DNA of 64,000 bases from the NCBI RefSeq assembly GCF_000024605.1, contig NC_013385.1, forward strand, positions 1,502,175 to 1,566,174. The letters are read 5' to 3'. Under the pieces are notes generated by a model. That model was not told where the DNA came from and searched no databases. It worked only from the letters and a program-made list of their open reading frames with translations. The stretch is from Ammonifex degensii KC4. GTDB lineage: Bacteria > Bacillota > Desulfotomaculia > Desulfotomaculales > Ammonificaceae. Below are positions 42,427 to 50,743 of the stretch, in pieces. Numbering within the stretch: the stretch's first letter is position 1; each line of letters starts with the position of its first letter. The translations under genes and the position numbers were made by a program.

Positions 42427-43158
42427 TTAAGCTAGCCGGCAGATCTCCCGCCGCAAGCGCTTGAGAATGCGTTTTTCTAGCCGGGAAATATAGGACTGGG
42501 AAATCCCTAGAAGGTCGGCTACCTCTTTTTGGGTCTTCTCCTCGCCGTCGGCCCCCAGGCCGAAGCGCAGCTCCATTATGACCCGCTCGCGCCCGCTTAG
42601 GCTGGCCAGGGCGAGCTTAAGGACCCTGCGATCCACTTCTTCCTCCAGGTGGCGCGAGGTTACGTCTCCCTCCGTCCCCAAAACGTCAGAAAGCAAAAGT
42701 TCGTTGCCATCCCAGTCGGTATTAAGCGGCTCGTCGAAGGACACCTCTTGCCGCAGGGTCCGAGACTGCCGCCTTAAAAACATCAAAATTTCGTTCTCGA
42801 TGCAGCGCGAAGCATAGGTGGCCAGCTTGACCTTGCGTTGGGGATTAAAGGTGTTGACCGCTTTAATAAGGCCGATACTCCCGATAGAGACCAGGTCCTC
42901 CAGATTGATACCCGTACTCTCGTACTTCCGGGCTATATAAACCACCAGGCGCAAGTTGCGCTCCACTAAAGTGTTCCGCACCGACTGGTCCCCTGCCTCC
43001 AGCCGCTTGAGCAAGTGGGCCTCTTCCTCGGCGTCAAGCGGGGGCGGGAGGGCTTCCGGTCCGCCCACATAAAACCCTGCTGGCTTAAGCCGCAGAAGCC
43101 AGAGGTAAAGCCAGAGTTTAAAACGCAGCTTCAAGGTTTGAAGTTGGCCCAGCAACAC
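42427..43158 (-). CDS. sigE: RNA polymerase sigma-E factor, pro-form
   Basis: 243 residues from a GTG at 43158 behind AAGGGGGG. The N-terminal pro-sequence is basic and hydrophobic ([20 protein letters not shown]), followed by [12 protein letters not shown]; SpoIIGA would cut in this area. Sigma region 2 ([20 protein letters not shown]) and region 4 ([18 protein letters not shown]) are typical. It controls early mother-cell genes. The longer frame into spoIIGA is not used. Confidence 0.97.
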   Translation of the reverse strand: MLLGQLQTLKLRFKLWLYLWLLRLKPAGFYVGGPEALPPPLDAEEEAHLLKRLEAGDQSVRNTLVERNLRLVVYIARKYESTGINLEDLVSIGSIGLIKAVNTFNPQRKVKLATYASRCIENEILMFLRRQSRTLRQEVSFDEPLNTDWDGNELLLSDVLGTEGDVTSRHLEEEVDRRVLKLALASLSGRERVIMELRFGLGADGEEKTQKEVADLLGISQSYISRLEKRILKRLRREICRLA

Positions 43159-43171
43159 TCTTCCCCCCTTC

Positions 43172-44074
43172 TCAGAGTAAAGGTTCGATAATTTTGGGAG
43201 GCAAAAGGGCTTGATAGGCACCTTCCGAACTCAGACGCTCGCCGTAGATACCTATCACTACCTTCTGGGTCTTCACCCCCTTTCCTCCGTAAAATACCTC
43301 CACCGCGTCGGGCTTTAAGCCCACCAGCAACCCCCCGCTTACCCCCAGAGAACGGAAGGGAATGAGTCTTACTCTGGTAAGCCAGCGCGAATCACGCCAA
43401 GATAAAGAGGAGAGGCTGGTAGGGTCAAACCTCCTGCTCTCCTTAAACCAGGTCCGCATCTCCTCCGGCAAGCACTTCTCCAAAGCTTCATAATCCACTA
43501 CCATCACGGGATGGCCGGAAACAGGGTCAAATAGTTGATTACCCGTGTCCACCAGGGCGGTAAGCTCCAAGCGGCAGTTTCCCAGCCAGATGACGCAGGG
43601 GACGCGGAAGAAACTTTCACTTACCCGCCGGCGCAAGCTCACCCCCTTGCGTCCCAAAATTACTGCCAGGACCAGAGTGGCCAGCAGGCCAGGGAGGAGA
43701 AAACGGTAGGAAAGTTTTTCTTCTCCGGACCTGCCGCCGAAAAGGAAGCTAACCCCGAAAACTACTCCTCCTAGAGCAAAAGAAACGCCGTAAAACAGGG
43801 CGTATACCACCAAAAAGCAGCGCCAGGACATCCTGCCAAAGGCCAAAAAGACTATGAGAAACGATAGGAGAAACTTCCCGATCAGGTTATAAAGATATGC
43901 TCCGCCGGGAAGAAAAAGGACCAGCAGATAAAGCGAGCCTAGGAGCGCTGCCAGGAAAAGGCGGAAGAAAGAGAGGGGAAGGCCTGCCAGCTTGCCGGTA
44001 AGGTAAAGGATGAGGTAGTTCATCAGGAGGTTGGTAGCCAGCAACTCGTCCACGTAAACCACGTAGCCGGCCAA
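43172..44074 (-). CDS. spoIIGA: Sigma-E processing peptidase SpoIIGA
   Basis: 300 residues from a TTG at 44074 after GGGGGGAG. Five membrane segments fill the first 140 residues. The cytoplasmic protease half has D176-T-G-N, the aspartic protease motif, in the context [14 protein letters not shown]. It cleaves pro-sigma-E after activation by SpoIIR. Immediately upstream of sigE with a 13-bp gap. Confidence 0.96.
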   Translation of the reverse strand: MAGYVVYVDELLATNLLMNYLILYLTGKLAGLPLSFFRLFLAALLGSLYLLVLFLPGGAYLYNLIGKFLLSFLIVFLAFGRMSWRCFLVVYALFYGVSFALGGVVFGVSFLFGGRSGEEKLSYRFLLPGLLATLVLAVILGRKGVSLRRRVSESFFRVPCVIWLGNCRLELTALVDTGNQLFDPVSGHPVMVVDYEALEKCLPEEMRTWFKESRRFDPTSLSSLSWRDSRWLTRVRLIPFRSLGVSGGLLVGLKPDAVEVFYGGKGVKTQKVVIGIYGERLSSEGAYQALLPPKIIEPLL

Positions 44075-44133
44075 TCTTCTCCCCCCACCCCAGCCTGCTA
44101 TACCCTTATGCGCTGCCCGACCGCCCCATGCCC

Positions 44134-44172
44134 CAAATAAAAAACCTCGGCCTTAATTTTAGCAAGCCGAGG
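44134..44172 (-). terminator. Intrinsic terminator after ftsZ
   Basis: GCCTCGGC-type stem: gccgagg (44166-44172) pairs with cctcggc (44145-44151) around a 14-nt loop, with TTTTTTATTTGG following in the transcript. Ends the dcw transcript after ftsZ. Confidence 0.8.
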
Positions 44173-44215
44173 CAGCAGAGACTGTCATATCTTGGAAATA
44201 AAGGAAGCCAATATC

Positions 44216-45271
44216 CTACCGGCTTCCCGACCGCCGTAGGAGAAAGACGGGTATGTCCAGATCTTCGTGGTGGTTGAGCGTGCGTAGCTCTACCTCCGTC
44301 TTCTCCCTAGAAGAAGGTCGCTCATCGAAGCCCGTGGCGATAACCGTAACGCGTACCTCGTCGTTTAAGCTCTCATCGATCACCGCGCCGAAGATGATGT
44401 TGGCCTCGGGGTCCACCACCTGGGAGATGATCTGCGCCGCTTCGTTCACCTCCAGGAGGCGCATGGAGGGGTCGCCGGTGAGATTGAGCAATACCCCCTT
44501 CGCTCCCTCGATAGAGGTTTCCAGCAAGGGGCTGGAGATGGCCAGCTTGGCCGCCTCCACCGCCCGATTTTCTCCCCGCGCTACCCCGATCCCCATGAGG
44601 GCCGACCCCGCATCCTTCATTATGGTCCGTACATCCGCAAAGTCGAGGTTTATAAGACCAGGAACGGCTATGAGGTCGGATATTCCCTGAACTCCCTGCC
44701 GCAGCACGTCGTCGGCGATACGGAAGGCCTCTATCATAGAAGTGTTTTTGTCGATCACCTGCAAGAGACGGTCGTTAGGTATGGTTATGAGGGTGTCCAC
44801 CCGTTCTTTGAGATTTTTGATTCCCATCTCGGCCTGCATCTGCCGCTTGCGTCCCTCAAATGTGAAGGGGCGCGTGACTACCCCCACGGTGAGCGCCCCC
44901 AGCTCCTTGGCCAGTGCCGCCACAATGGGAGCAGCACCAGTACCGGTACCTCCTCCCATGCCCGCCGTGACAAAGACCATGTCCGCTCCTCGCAGGGCAG
45001 CTACGATGTCATCCTTGCTCTCTTCCGCCGCCTTTTCTCCTATCTCCGGGTTACCCCCCGCTCCCAGCCCTTTGGTGAGTTTAACTCCTATCTGGATCTT
45101 GTTGGGGCTCTGGGACATGGCTAGAGCCTGGGCGTCGGTGTTGATGACGATGAACTCCACCCCGCGTACTCCCGCCGCGATCATGCGGTTGACGGCGTTG
45201 CCCCCCGCTCCCCCCACACCCACGACTTTTATATTAGCCAGTTCGTTGAGTTCCATTTCGATGTCAATCAT
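44216..45271 (-). CDS. ftsZ: Cell division GTPase FtsZ
   Basis: 351 residues. GTP-binding motifs are [14 protein letters not shown] and the tubulin signature GGGTGTG (106-112). The C-terminal linker is short and ends with the conserved peptide DIPVFLLRR used to bind FtsA, SepF or ZapA-type partners. It forms the Z ring. It is the last gene of the dcw cluster, and no ftsA lies beside it. Confidence 0.99.
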   Translation of the reverse strand: MIDIEMELNELANIKVVGVGGAGGNAVNRMIAAGVRGVEFIVINTDAQALAMSQSPNKIQIGVKLTKGLGAGGNPEIGEKAAEESKDDIVAALRGADMVFVTAGMGGGTGTGAAPIVAALAKELGALTVGVVTRPFTFEGRKRQMQAEMGIKNLKERVDTLITIPNDRLLQVIDKNTSMIEAFRIADDVLRQGVQGISDLIAVPGLINLDFADVRTIMKDAGSALMGIGVARGENRAVEAAKLAISSPLLETSIEGAKGVLLNLTGDPSMRLLEVNEAAQIISQVVDPEANIIFGAVIDESLNDEVRVTVIATGFDERPSSREKTEVELRTLNHHEDLDIPVFLLRRSGSR

Positions 45272-45306
45272 GGGCCGCTTTCCCCCTTTCTCCTTTCCAC
45301 CTTATT

Positions 45307-45335
45307 GCCTTAAGAGTTTTTCCTCAAACCGACAA
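45307..45335 (-). promoter_or_regulatory. Possible weak promoter before ftsZ
   Basis: TTGTCG (45330-45335) and TAAGGC (45307-45312) are 17 bp apart on the minus strand. An alternative pair TTGAGG / TAAGGT, also with 17 bp, overlaps it. Both -10 boxes are poor. Such a promoter would give ftsZ extra expression. Confidence 0.3.
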
Positions 45336-45349
45336 TTTTCCTGCCAGCA

Positions 45350-45697
45350 TTATTTTTTTCGCCCCAAAAAGTGGCGCCGAATTATAGCCAGGTTTTGGAA
45401 AAGGCGCACTCCGAAAGCCACTATGGCCGCCGTGTAAAGCTCCACCCCCAGGCGATCTCCCAGAAAAACCAGGCCGGCCGCCAGGCAGGCGTTGACGAAG
45501 AAACCACTTAGGAAAACAGCGTTATCGAAGCGCCCCTCTAGCGAAGCCCGCATCCCTCCGAATACCGAATCTAAAGCAGCCAGCACCGCTACCCCTAGAT
45601 ACTTGCCGTAAGCTTGAGGAATGACTAAGGGTAAATTGAGGCCTAGGGCTATTCCCACCATCAAACCTAAGATTACTAAAACAATTCCCCACCACAT
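45350..45697 (-). CDS. sbp: Small basic protein Sbp (DUF1290)
   Basis: 115 residues with three to four membrane segments and a basic C-terminus (RRHFLGRKK). LGLNLPLVIPQAYGKYLGVA and AALDSVFGGMRASLEG match DUF1290, the Sbp family found between ftsQ and ftsZ in Firmicutes. Its function is not established; the context suggests division. Starts directly at the end of the DUF881 gene. Confidence 0.93.
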   Translation of the reverse strand: MWWGIVLVILGLMVGIALGLNLPLVIPQAYGKYLGVAVLAALDSVFGGMRASLEGRFDNAVFLSGFFVNACLAAGLVFLGDRLGVELYTAAIVAFGVRLFQNLAIIRRHFLGRKK

Positions 45698-46402
45698 CTA
45701 GCTTTTCCCTCCCGTTTCTACGGCGCGGGCGTAATCAAAATGCAAAGACTTGCTTAGAGCCGGAACTCTTACCTGCTGCCACGTTTCTATCTGAATGCGC
45801 ACACCCCAATCGCGTAAGGTCTCCACTATTCCCCCTTTTACCTCCAGAGAGGCTTTTAAAGCTGCCGGGTCGCCGATAGCCAGTATCTCGTAAGGAGGAG
45901 TGATGCGCTGGAGGTTGACGTTGATGAAGGAACCAGCCGTCCTAATTTCTGAAGTAGAGACCAGCCGCTGGCCGTTGATGGATATGGCTTCCGCTCCTGC
46001 GGCCCGAAGTTCGTTCACTACTTTCAAGAGGTCTTCGTCGCGCACCGCAAAGATGGTACCCCCCGCGGTGCCGGGAGGGTTGTCCACCACTACCCGCACC
46101 CCCGGCCCTTCCAGCGGGACCGCTCCTGCCAGCGCCGCCGCCTCCTTCACCTCGGCTTCCAAGGCCAGCTGGGCCTCGGTATAACCTTGCTTGGCCTTGG
46201 CAAGCTTGGCCCGCAAATCTCTCGCCTGGGCCTCTAGGTCCGCCCGTTCTTTAGCCAGGGCTTTGAGCTCCAGGGTGAGTTCGTGGGCCCGATCGTAAGG
46301 GACGGTCCGCTCCACGCGGTTGGCCGTGCGATAGGTGAAGGCTAGGAGAAAGCCGAGTACCAGTGCGATCAAGCCTAGCGATACCAGTTCCTTCTTTTTC
46401 AA
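45698..46402 (-). CDS. DUF881 protein (YlxX/YlxW-like), second copy
   Basis: 234 residues: an N-terminal membrane helix (about 6-25), a coiled coil (about 43-90) and the DUF881 domain (EGPGVRVVVDNPPG, LLKVVNELRAAGAEAISING, then QRLVSTSEIR). Proteins of this family are encoded next to ftsQ or sbp in Firmicutes and are presumed division or envelope factors. It is similar to the upstream copy, so the pair likely arose by duplication. Confidence 0.92.
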   Translation of the reverse strand: MKKKELVSLGLIALVLGFLLAFTYRTANRVERTVPYDRAHELTLELKALAKERADLEAQARDLRAKLAKAKQGYTEAQLALEAEVKEAAALAGAVPLEGPGVRVVVDNPPGTAGGTIFAVRDEDLLKVVNELRAAGAEAISINGQRLVSTSEIRTAGSFINVNLQRITPPYEILAIGDPAALKASLEVKGGIVETLRDWGVRIQIETWQQVRVPALSKSLHFDYARAVETGGKS

Positions 46403-46418
46403 CCCAACGAGTCCCCCT

Positions 46419-47120
46419 TTACTCCTTTACCGGGTGCGCGTACTCGAACCGGCGACTACCCTTGTAAGCCGATATGGTAACCTCCGGTAGCTTCTTTATG
46501 CTCACCTGGATACCCCAGAACTGTTGCAGGGTATCCACTACGCCTCCTCGCATATTCAGCGCGTTTATCATAGTGTCCGGGTTGCCTATGGCGGTGATGA
46601 CGAAGGGAGCGGCCAACCGCTTCGTCTTGTTCACCAGTATGGTCGGCCCCGCACACCTTACTTCGCTGGTGGCTATCAGCCGCTCGCCGTTTATGGCCAA
46701 AACCTCCGCCCCCGCCGCCTTAAGCTCGTTCAAAACTCGCAGTATGTCTTCGTCGTGCAGCACGTAGAGGTTAGGGTTCTGCCCGGGCTTGGGCATAAGC
46801 GTGCTATCGTTGAGCGTCACCTCTATCCCCGGGCCCGTCACCGCCACCAGCCCTGCCTCGATCCGGTAGGAATTAAGCTCACTCTTGAGTTCTTTCAGCC
46901 CCTCCTGGTTGGTTACCGCATCCAGCTCCTGCTGTAACCGGTTCACTTCGTTCTGCAACTGGTCCCTCTCCTTGCGCGCCGCCTGTACCTCCGCCATTAA
47001 AGTGTTAATGCGCTGGATGGGAACCGTACGGGATATCTCCTGGGCCAGGCGCATTTGCACGGCCACGATCAGTCCCAGGGTCAAGCCTACCAAGAGTAGG
47101 CTTAGGTGAAGTGTGCGCAC
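46419..47120 (-). CDS. DUF881 protein (YlxX/YlxW-like), first copy
   Basis: 233 residues from a GTG at 47120, with GGGGGAG upstream. N-terminal membrane helix (about 5-22), coiled coil (about 43-80) and the DUF881 domain (GPGIEVTLNDS, ILRVLNELKAAGAEVLAING, then ERLIATSEVRC). Shares its domain order and key blocks with the next gene. Its first 116 bp overlap the 3' end of ftsQ in another frame. Confidence 0.92.
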   Translation of the reverse strand: MRTLHLSLLLVGLTLGLIVAVQMRLAQEISRTVPIQRINTLMAEVQAARKERDQLQNEVNRLQQELDAVTNQEGLKELKSELNSYRIEAGLVAVTGPGIEVTLNDSTLMPKPGQNPNLYVLHDEDILRVLNELKAAGAEVLAINGERLIATSEVRCAGPTILVNKTKRLAAPFVITAIGNPDTMINALNMRGGVVDTLQQFWGIQVSIKKLPEVTISAYKGSRRFEYAHPVKE

Positions 47121-47862
47121 TTTGGCGGTCTCCCCCCTTGAAACGTACTACGGGCCGACTCGCTACCTGAAGATCTACATACTCTACTTCCCCCGCCTTG
47201 AGCATGGGGAGAAGGCGGGCCAAGATATCCACCTTCTCCTTTACTTCGGCAGGAGTGCCCAAGTATATCTTAACCCCCTCAGTGGTATAGGCTTCAATCG
47301 TGCGGTCTGAAATATTTAGGTGAATTTCGCCTATCTTCTCCAGAAGGCCGGCCTGTTTTAAGGCAGCCAATAGCCCCTTTAACAGAAAAAACCCGGCGTC
47401 GCTTATCTGCTTTCCCGGCGGCGGTGCTTCTCCCACCCCGGTTAGCACGGGGAAGGGAAGGTCGACCGAGTAGCGGCCCAGGCAGTGCCCGGTGAGGTCC
47501 ACCCCGTAAAAACCATCCTTGCCCGGTAGCAGAGCCACCAGTTCTCTCTCCTTAACCTCTATAAGCACCGTATGGGGAAGTAGCCGTTTCACCTGCGCCT
47601 CGGCAATCTGGGGGAGGGTAGCTACTCTTTGGGCCACTTCCTCCAGGTTCACCTTAAAGATGTTCTCTCCCTGGCGAAGATGCGCTGCCTCAAGTATCTC
47701 CTTCGTCGCCACTTTCTTATTTCCTGCCACTCTTACCTCTTTGATGGAAAAGAGAGAGGAGTTGAGTAGCAAGTAAATACCCAACAAAAGTAAGAGGAGG
47801 AGACTTATCCGCTCCCACCAACCGTACCTTCTCTTCCTCGCCCGCGAGGAAACCGAGAGCAT
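47005..47862 (-). CDS. ftsQ: Cell division protein FtsQ/DivIB
   Basis: 285 residues from the ATG at 47862, behind GGGGGA. Membrane helix at about 16-33, then the POTRA domain (LFSIKEVRVAGNKKVATKEI) and beta domain (AEVEYVDLQ-type end). It holds FtsL/FtsB and controls septal wall synthesis. Odd feature: after VVRFKGGD the frame continues for about 45 residues with no family resemblance, overlapping the DUF881 gene by 116 bp. The TnpB element ends about 20 bp before its start codon. Confidence 0.93.
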   Translation of the reverse strand: MLSVSSRARKRRYGWWERISLLLLLLLGIYLLLNSSLFSIKEVRVAGNKKVATKEILEAAHLRQGENIFKVNLEEVAQRVATLPQIAEAQVKRLLPHTVLIEVKERELVALLPGKDGFYGVDLTGHCLGRYSVDLPFPVLTGVGEAPPPGKQISDAGFFLLKGLLAALKQAGLLEKIGEIHLNISDRTIEAYTTEGVKIYLGTPAEVKEKVDILARLLPMLKAGEVEYVDLQVASRPVVRFKGGDRQSAHTSPKPTLGRLDPGTDRGRANAPGPGDIPYGSHPAH

Positions 47863-47882
47863 AAGGCCTGTCCCCCGTAGGC

Positions 47883-48060
47883 GTGACTTTCTCCCCACCC
47901 CTAAAGGGGTAGGGCTTCCTAGCGGCACGTTCCCCTTTGAAGGTACTGATGCCGGGTCACACCGGTACAAGCGGCCCTTTTGAACCCGTTACCGGGGGGC
48001 CTCCCGGAGGGGACCGTCACTACCGTCCCGACTACTCCAGGTGCCGCTCAAGCGGCCCTT
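47883..48060 (-). ncRNA. Putative omega RNA (reRNA) region
   Basis: TnpB proteins use an RNA derived from the 3' end of their gene and the right end of the element. The region past the tnpB stop is GC-rich and fold-prone: a 9-bp stem with one T.G pair and a TTTA loop lies at 47893-47914. The RNA would continue past the element end, so its guide would come from the ftsQ ribosome binding site. The 5' limit is arbitrary. This rests on family knowledge, not on a visible promoter. Confidence 0.4.
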
Positions 48061-49353
48061 GGAGATACTTGCACAAACCGGTTCAGCCTCCCGTCCCAGC
48101 GCCAGACCCGCACTTCCCTGAAGGCAAAGGGCTCGGCCGGTGCAGCTGCCGAAGAGGTACTGCTTTAAGAGGTTGGCCGCGCCGTTGAGGCCGGCCTGCA
48201 GGACCAGCCCGCACCTCCCGCACACCCACAGGCCCCGGTGCCTCCGCCAGGCGGGGTTGCGGGCACCACAGAGACAGCACGTGGAAGATGTGTTTCTTTC
48301 CGTCCAGGTGTCGGTCTCAATGCCCCGCGTGAGGTTCTTGTAGTGCTGCTCCTGCCGGAGCCGGTCGTAAGCCATCTGGTTGATCTTCTGGCTGGCCTTC
48401 TTGCCCTTCATTCCGGTACGGGCGGAGCGGCGCAGGCCGGTCAGGTCGCCCACCACCGCGAAGGCCACACCCTCTGCTCCGTCCAGCTCCGCGGAGAGCT
48501 TCGTCAATGCGTGCTCCATTTGTCTTATGCGGCGGTCGAGTCTCTTCAACACACGTACCTTCGCGGAAAGACACCTCTTCCACCTGCGGGAGCCTTCCTT
48601 TAGGCGGCTTATCTTTTCCTGGAACCCCGCTATGATTTTGTTCCTGTACTGCACCAGGGAAAGGAGCTCCCGGCACACAAACAGGTCGAGTCGGCCATTG
48701 GATACAGCGCGGGCCACCACAGCAGAGTTGTAATCATAGGCCGAAACGGCACCCGCACGGTAAACGGGCACTACTCCAAGGTCGAGGGTCACGTGGAGCA
48801 CCAGGTTTTCCACCCTGCGGCGGCGGATGACCGCTTTCACCTTGACCTCGACCGGGACGCCCTTCACCTCCGTGCCGTCCGGCAGGACGACCACGTCCCA
48901 CCCTTCGGGCAGCACGACCTCGATAGGCTCCTTCCCGCGTGAGAGCTTCAACACGAGGGTGCTGCCATCGACGTCGAAGCCCTGCCTCTTCCAGGTGACG
49001 GTGCGGAGGTGGTTCTTTGGCTTGAAGCCCGGCGGGTTCATTTCCAGGTGGCCGTTTTCCCTGTGCTTCCGGTAGGCAGACACGGCCTCGAAGTACTCCT
49101 CCACCACCGACTGGGCCGACTGGGAGTGGAGTTCCTTCCACGCGGCGAAGGATTTAAACTTTGTCTTGAGCTCCGCCTCCGTCGGCCAGCGGTCCTCCTG
49201 CTTAAAGATTTCGCGGCTGTGCCAGGCGCAGGAGTTCCAGATGCGGTTTGCCGCCTGCATGACAGGTTGGAAAATCGGTAGCGTTTCCAAGCCCAGCGGG
49301 AACTGTTTGGTCAAAAGGAGCCGGTAAGGATGCGACTTATCGCTCCAGGCCAC
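47989..49353 (-). CDS. tnpB: TnpB-like RNA-guided nuclease homolog with altered RuvC site
   Basis: 454 residues from a GTG at 49353, eight bases after AAGGAGG. The TnpB layout is present: N-terminal domain, RuvC-I (AVSAYDYNSAVVARAV, Asp207), a long helical part, RuvC-II, zinc ribbon (CCLCG...CGRCG, about 359-381) and RuvC-III. In RuvC-II the expected Glu of the -EDL- motif is Gly302 (AVVGDLTGLR), and in RuvC-III the Asp of the D-x-N-AA-N motif is Gly388 (QAGLNGAANL). Two of three catalytic acids are therefore missing at the canonical sites. It could be nuclease-dead, or one of the TnpB variants with relocated catalytic residues. Confidence 0.85.
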   Translation of the reverse strand: MAWSDKSHPYRLLLTKQFPLGLETLPIFQPVMQAANRIWNSCAWHSREIFKQEDRWPTEAELKTKFKSFAAWKELHSQSAQSVVEEYFEAVSAYRKHRENGHLEMNPPGFKPKNHLRTVTWKRQGFDVDGSTLVLKLSRGKEPIEVVLPEGWDVVVLPDGTEVKGVPVEVKVKAVIRRRRVENLVLHVTLDLGVVPVYRAGAVSAYDYNSAVVARAVSNGRLDLFVCRELLSLVQYRNKIIAGFQEKISRLKEGSRRWKRCLSAKVRVLKRLDRRIRQMEHALTKLSAELDGAEGVAFAVVGDLTGLRRSARTGMKGKKASQKINQMAYDRLRQEQHYKNLTRGIETDTWTERNTSSTCCLCGARNPAWRRHRGLWVCGRCGLVLQAGLNGAANLLKQYLFGSCTGRALCLQGSAGLALGREAEPVCASISKGRLSGTWSSRDGSDGPLREAPR

Positions 49354-49432
49354 GTGCTTCACCTCCTTTCTTTCCGGAACATGGCGCCTGAGTTAACTGT
49401 AGCACAAAAACCTGCCCGCCGTGGTCGATCCG

Positions 49433-49452
49433 CCCGCCTTTATGGAGGCGGG
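49433..49452 (-). repeat. Left-end hairpin of the TnpB element
   Basis: cccgcct (49433-49439) pairs with aggcggg (49446-49452) around a 6-nt loop, between the murA stop and tnpB. Imperfect hairpins near both ends are recognised by the Y1 transposase in IS200/IS605 elements. It could also act as a terminator for murA, but the bases after it are not U-rich. Confidence 0.5.
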
Positions 49453-49489
49453 TCTTCTAAGCTTACGGTTTTTATAAAAATAGGCGGCA

Positions 49490-50743
49490 TCAACCTACGC
49501 GTTCGATGCAGGCACCCAGGCGCCGGTATTTCCCCTCTAAGTTCTCATAGCCCCGATCTATATGCCCTATCCCTTCCACAATCGTGGTGTTCTCGGCCAC
49601 CAGTCCGGCCAGTACCAGAGCCGCCCCTGCCCGGAGGTCGGGAGCTTCCACCCGCGCCCCCACCAGCTGAGGAACTCCCTTTATTATCAAAGTGCGGCCT
49701 TCGATACGGATGTCGGCCCCCATACGCTGAAGTTCAGGGACGTGCCGGAAGCGGTTTTCGAATATGTTTTCCGTCACCACACTTGTGCCTTCCGCCACAG
49801 AAAGTAAAGCGCACATAGGAGCCTGGAGATCGGTGGGGAAGCCGGGGTAGGGCATGGTGCGCACGTCTACCGCCTTAAGGGGTTTTCGCCGCCAAACCCA
49901 GATCTTATCCTCCCCTACTTCTACCTCTGCCCCTGCCTCCCGCAACTTAGCGATAAGCGGCTCCAGGTGCTCCGGTATCACGTTTTCTACTTCCACCTCG
50001 CCCCCGGTGAGGGCAGCAGCAATGAGGTGGGTCCCTGCCTCTATGCGGTCAGGGATGACCTGGTGTCCTTTCGGTGCCTGCAGAGGCTTGCTAACTCCTT
50101 CTATCCTTATGGTAGAGGTGCCGGCACCCCTTATCCGTGCCCCCGCGCGGTTGAGGAAGTTCTGGAGATCCACGATTTCCGGCTCTTTGGCCGCGTTCCC
50201 TATGATGGTGGTTCCTTCGGCCAGCACAGCCGCCATCATCAAGTTCTCGGTTGCCCCCACGCTGGGAAGATCGAGGTGGATCTCGGCCCCCCGCAGACGC
50301 TCCGCCTCGGCTACGATGAAGCCCGCCCGCTCGGTGATCTTCGCCCCCATGGCCTTAAGCCCCTTGAGATGCAGGTCGATGGGCCTGGCTCCGATATTGC
50401 AGCCGCCAGGAGCAGCAATCTTTACCCTGCCGAAGCGGGCCAGCAAAGGCCCCATGACCAGACAAGAAGCCCGCATGCGGCGAGTGAGTTCTTCCGGGAT
50501 TTCCTCTAACTGGAGGGAACTGGTATCCACTTTCAGAGTTTCCCCTTCCCGGCGGCAAAGTACTTTTAGATGGCGCAAAACGGCGCTCATCACCGCCACA
50601 TCGCCCAGCTGGGGCACCCCGTGAATTACGCTCTCGCCGTCGCAGAGAAGACAGGCGCAAAGTATGGGTAAAATGGCGTTCTTGGCCCCACTTACCCTTA
50701 TCTTTCCTTTTAGAACGTTGGGTCCCTTGATGACTAGGCGCAT
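49490..50743 (-). CDS. murA: UDP-N-acetylglucosamine 1-carboxyvinyltransferase
   Basis: 417 residues from the ATG at 50743 (MRLVIKGPNVLKGKIRVSGA). Catalytic Cys115 (APGGCNIGARP) and the K22-N23 pair (GAKNA) are intact, so fosfomycin sensitivity would be expected. It adds enolpyruvate to UDP-GlcNAc, the first committed step of peptidoglycan synthesis. The start overlaps the murB stop by 10 bp. Longer upstream open frame not used. Confidence 0.98.
   Translation of the reverse strand: MRLVIKGPNVLKGKIRVSGAKNAILPILCACLLCDGESVIHGVPQLGDVAVMSAVLRHLKVLCRREGETLKVDTSSLQLEEIPEELTRRMRASCLVMGPLLARFGRVKIAAPGGCNIGARPIDLHLKGLKAMGAKITERAGFIVAEAERLRGAEIHLDLPSVGATENLMMAAVLAEGTTIIGNAAKEPEIVDLQNFLNRAGARIRGAGTSTIRIEGVSKPLQAPKGHQVIPDRIEAGTHLIAAALTGGEVEVENVIPEHLEPLIAKLREAGAEVEVGEDKIWVWRRKPLKAVDVRTMPYPGFPTDLQAPMCALLSVAEGTSVVTENIFENRFRHVPELQRMGADIRIEGRTLIIKGVPQLVGARVEAPDLRAGAALVLAGLVAENTTIVEGIGHIDRGYENLEGKYRRLGACIERVG

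Larger units (their letters stand above)
47883..49473 (-). mobile_element. IS200/IS605-type TnpB-only element (IS1341-like)
   Basis: A block of about 1.6 kb between murA and ftsQ, genes that normally adjoin. It contains one tnpB gene, a hairpin near the left end (49433-49452) and a right-end hairpin (47893-47914) of the kind AAGCCC-stem-TTTA-stem-GGGGAG, followed by TCAC at 47883-47886. No tnpA is present. The left boundary is probably near 49473, next to a TTTAT that could be the target motif. Boundaries are inferred from these patterns; no direct repeats are expected for this family. Confidence 0.7.

Noticed and set aside
44075-44133. Spo0A-type promoter (0A boxes and a 22-bp spacer) before spoIIGA
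   Set aside because: No TGTCGAA-like box and no TTGACA are found; only a TATAGC, which is not enough.
47883-49473. A tnpA (Y1 transposase) gene in or beside the TnpB element
   Set aside because: No HUH-type frame is seen on either strand; murA and ftsQ flank the element directly.
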